Below, one piece after another: positions 62,993 through 64,000 of a stretch of 64,000 nt of DNA. Source of the DNA: Bacteroidales bacterium UBA1181 (GTDB lineage Bacteria; Bacteroidota; Bacteroidia; Bacteroidales; Paludibacteraceae); the NCBI GenBank assembly GCA_002310215.1, contig DBYR01000014.1, positions 34,728-98,727 of the forward strand, written 5' to 3'. The notes below the pieces were generated by a model, which did not search any database, was not told where the DNA came from, and was given only the letters and a program-made list of their open reading frames with translations. A program made the translations under genes and the position numbers. Each line of letters begins with the position of its first letter. Within the stretch, counting starts at the first letter, position 1.

Positions 62993-63252
62993 GAATTAAG
63001 AGGACCATTCGGTTCAATGTCCGCCCTGAAAGGGCATCACATTAACTAGCCCAGGGCAGCGTCCTGGGGGAATGGTCGGGGTGTTTTATTGCGCCCTGAA
63101 GGGGCAAAACATTTTTTGTAGAGATGTATGGGCGTTCCATTGTAGAGACGCACGGCCGTACGTCTTTACAATGGCCGTGCGTCTCTACACGTGAATTATA
63201 TTTATCCTAAGGCAACGCCCTGTGGGAAAAACGAGCAAGCGTGCAGGGTGGA
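62975..63252. repeat. Cluster of intergenic repeats and palindromes
   Basis: In order: GAATTAAGA-type tandem repeats (62975-63000); a three-way-junction element (63003-63077) closed by GACCATTC/GAATGGTC with hairpins GCCCT/AGGGC and CCCAGG/CCTGGG; a second GCCCT...GGGGC hairpin near 63092; a decayed half REP (63117-63134); the REP-like palindromes 63141-63170 and 63171-63200; and a final GCCCTGTGGG unit. No gene is present. Confidence 0.75.
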
Positions 63253-64000
63253 TCATAGCTCCACTGTGTAGTTCCTGTTGCCCGTTCTGATGATAAAGAT
63301 TCCATGGGCGGGCATCGTGAACGTGTGCGATTTAGAGTTTTTCCCCTGGGCGCTGTAAATCAGCTGTCCGTTGATGTTATAGACATTGACGTTTTCTTGT
63401 TTGCTGCTCACGAATAGGGTAAGGCCTTCCGTCCAAATGATGCAGTTTTCGGGCTCGACAAACGATGAATCTGGGTTTTCGTCGCGGTTTGTTGACCACG
63501 CTATCGGTATGCGGTTTTCGGAGTATTCTTCCGTGAGTTGGATTGGGCGGGTGAATGTGCCGGTTGGTGCGACATTGGCTACCCAGTCTGTCGTGCTATT
63601 ATCGTCCCAGAAGAGGAATCCCACCGTGATTTCGGAAAGGTTGGAGCAGTTATAGAACATCTCTCTGTAGCATCCGGGCTTCAGTTCAGTCGCGGGCAGG
63701 TACGGCGCCTTCGTCATGCTGGTGCAGCCCGAGAACATCTCCTTGTAACAATCCTCGTCTAGTGTTGTGGCGGGGAGTTCGCAGATATTTGTCAGGTTTG
63801 TACAGTTGTAAAACATCTTGTTGTAGCAAGATTGTTTCATTGTCAAAGCGGGAAGAGTCGGTGTTTGGGCCAGTCTATAGCAACCGTTGAACATGCTGCG
63901 GTAACATTCGGCAGCCAGTGTTTCTGCCGGCAATTCGGGCGCATCCGTCAGCCGCTCACAATCTGAGAACATGTCCATGTAGCAATAGTCTGCCAGTGAG
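63253..64000 (-). CDS. BspA-like cysteine-rich repeat protein, C-terminal part (partial)
   Basis: The frame is open to the window edge, so only the last 248 residues or so are seen. Five repeats with the core CYxxMFxxC and LPATTL-like linkers are visible (for example CYKEMFSGCTSMTKAP), all with both cysteines. A spacer DWVANVAPTGTF matches DWLADVAPTGTF of the gene at 11.8 kb, and the C-terminus (VNVYNINGQLIYSAQG, MPAHGIFIIRTG) is the same sorting-domain-like ending. The two proteins are clear paralogues at distant sites. Probably secreted by the type IX system. Confidence 0.85.
   Translation of the reverse strand, partial: SLADYCYMDMFSDCERLTDAPELPAETLAAECYRSMFNGCYRLAQTPTLPALTMKQSCYNKMFYNCTNLTNICELPATTLDEDCYKEMFSGCTSMTKAPYLPATELKPGCYREMFYNCSNLSEITVGFLFWDDNSTTDWVANVAPTGTFTRPIQLTEEYSENRIPIAWSTNRDENPDSSFVEPENCIIWTEGLTLFVSSKQENVNVYNINGQLIYSAQGKNSKSHTFTMPAHGIFIIRTGNRNYTVEL

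Noticed and set aside
1..64000. CRISPR array, prophage, integrase or rRNA operon
   Set aside because: No regularly spaced repeats with unique spacers, no phage structural genes, no integrase and no rRNA sequence were found; tandem repeats seen are inside coding sequence or short minisatellites.

Overview
The window reads as chromosomal DNA of a Bacteroidales bacterium, probably a gut or rumen relative of Prevotella/Bacteroides. The evidence is the ATP synthase order D-C-x-B-E-F-H-A-G, many promoters of the Bacteroidetes type (-33 TTTG, 19-21 bp, -7 TAnnTTTG), a lipoprotein BamA/TamA-type protein (TamL), flotillin FloA, many secreted proteins and lipoproteins, BspA-like repeat proteins with a sorting-domain-like C-terminus, and few Shine-Dalgarno sequences. 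Both ends cut genes: an M16 peptidase at the left and a BspA-like surface protein at the right.

Layout. 0-6.8 kb is core: peptidase tail, TPR protein, flippase-like membrane protein, ksgA-corA-obg and a DUF4491 protein. 6.8-15.9 kb is accessory and AT-richer: a RAYT (REP-associated transposase) between promoter-bearing direct repeats, an EcoRI-family adenine methyltransferase behind a long structured leader, a Fic enzyme with its own DNA-binding domain and operator-like repeats, a DUF262-HNH protein, a broken RAYT copy, a cysteine-rich BspA-like protein, a tyrosine-phosphatase-like protein and a GLUG-like lipoprotein. pgeF follows. 16.7-20.8 kb holds two paralogous secreted proteins, a 6S-like structured RNA and a solitary ATPase-DUF234 gene bracketed by two 129-bp direct repeats that each contain two palindromes.

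20.9-30.8 kb returns to housekeeping: nitroreductase, DUF2520 protein, kdsC, a UbiA prenyltransferase, floA, a peptide transporter, htpG, a MORN-like lipoprotein, tRNA-Arg(ACG) and a SpoU-type methyltransferase. 30.8-37.5 kb is mainly envelope functions: GH9 glucanase, outer-membrane protein, small lipoproteins, lytic transglycosylase and a universal stress protein. 37.8-43.7 kb carries ispE, glmM, tamL, tRNA-Arg(TCT) and thiD. 44.0-51.2 kb is the whole F-type ATP synthase operon. 51.5-62.2 kb has htrA, RNase P RNA, a YihY/BrkB membrane protein, an M3 metallopeptidase, a RelA/SpoT homologue with a degenerate hydrolase half, riboflavin synthase and an IorA-like oxidoreductase. The last kilobases have a PolB-like exonuclease, a cluster of palindromic intergenic repeats and a second BspA-like gene.

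The most unusual signals are: (1) the ATPase-DUF234 cassette carrying matched palindrome pairs on both flanks; (2) the methyltransferase/Fic/DUF262-HNH group, with a duplicated promoter, a structured leader and helically phased operator repeats; (3) the rod-shaped RNA at 18.73-18.89 kb. All functional statements come from reading the sequence and recalling protein families; no database search was run.
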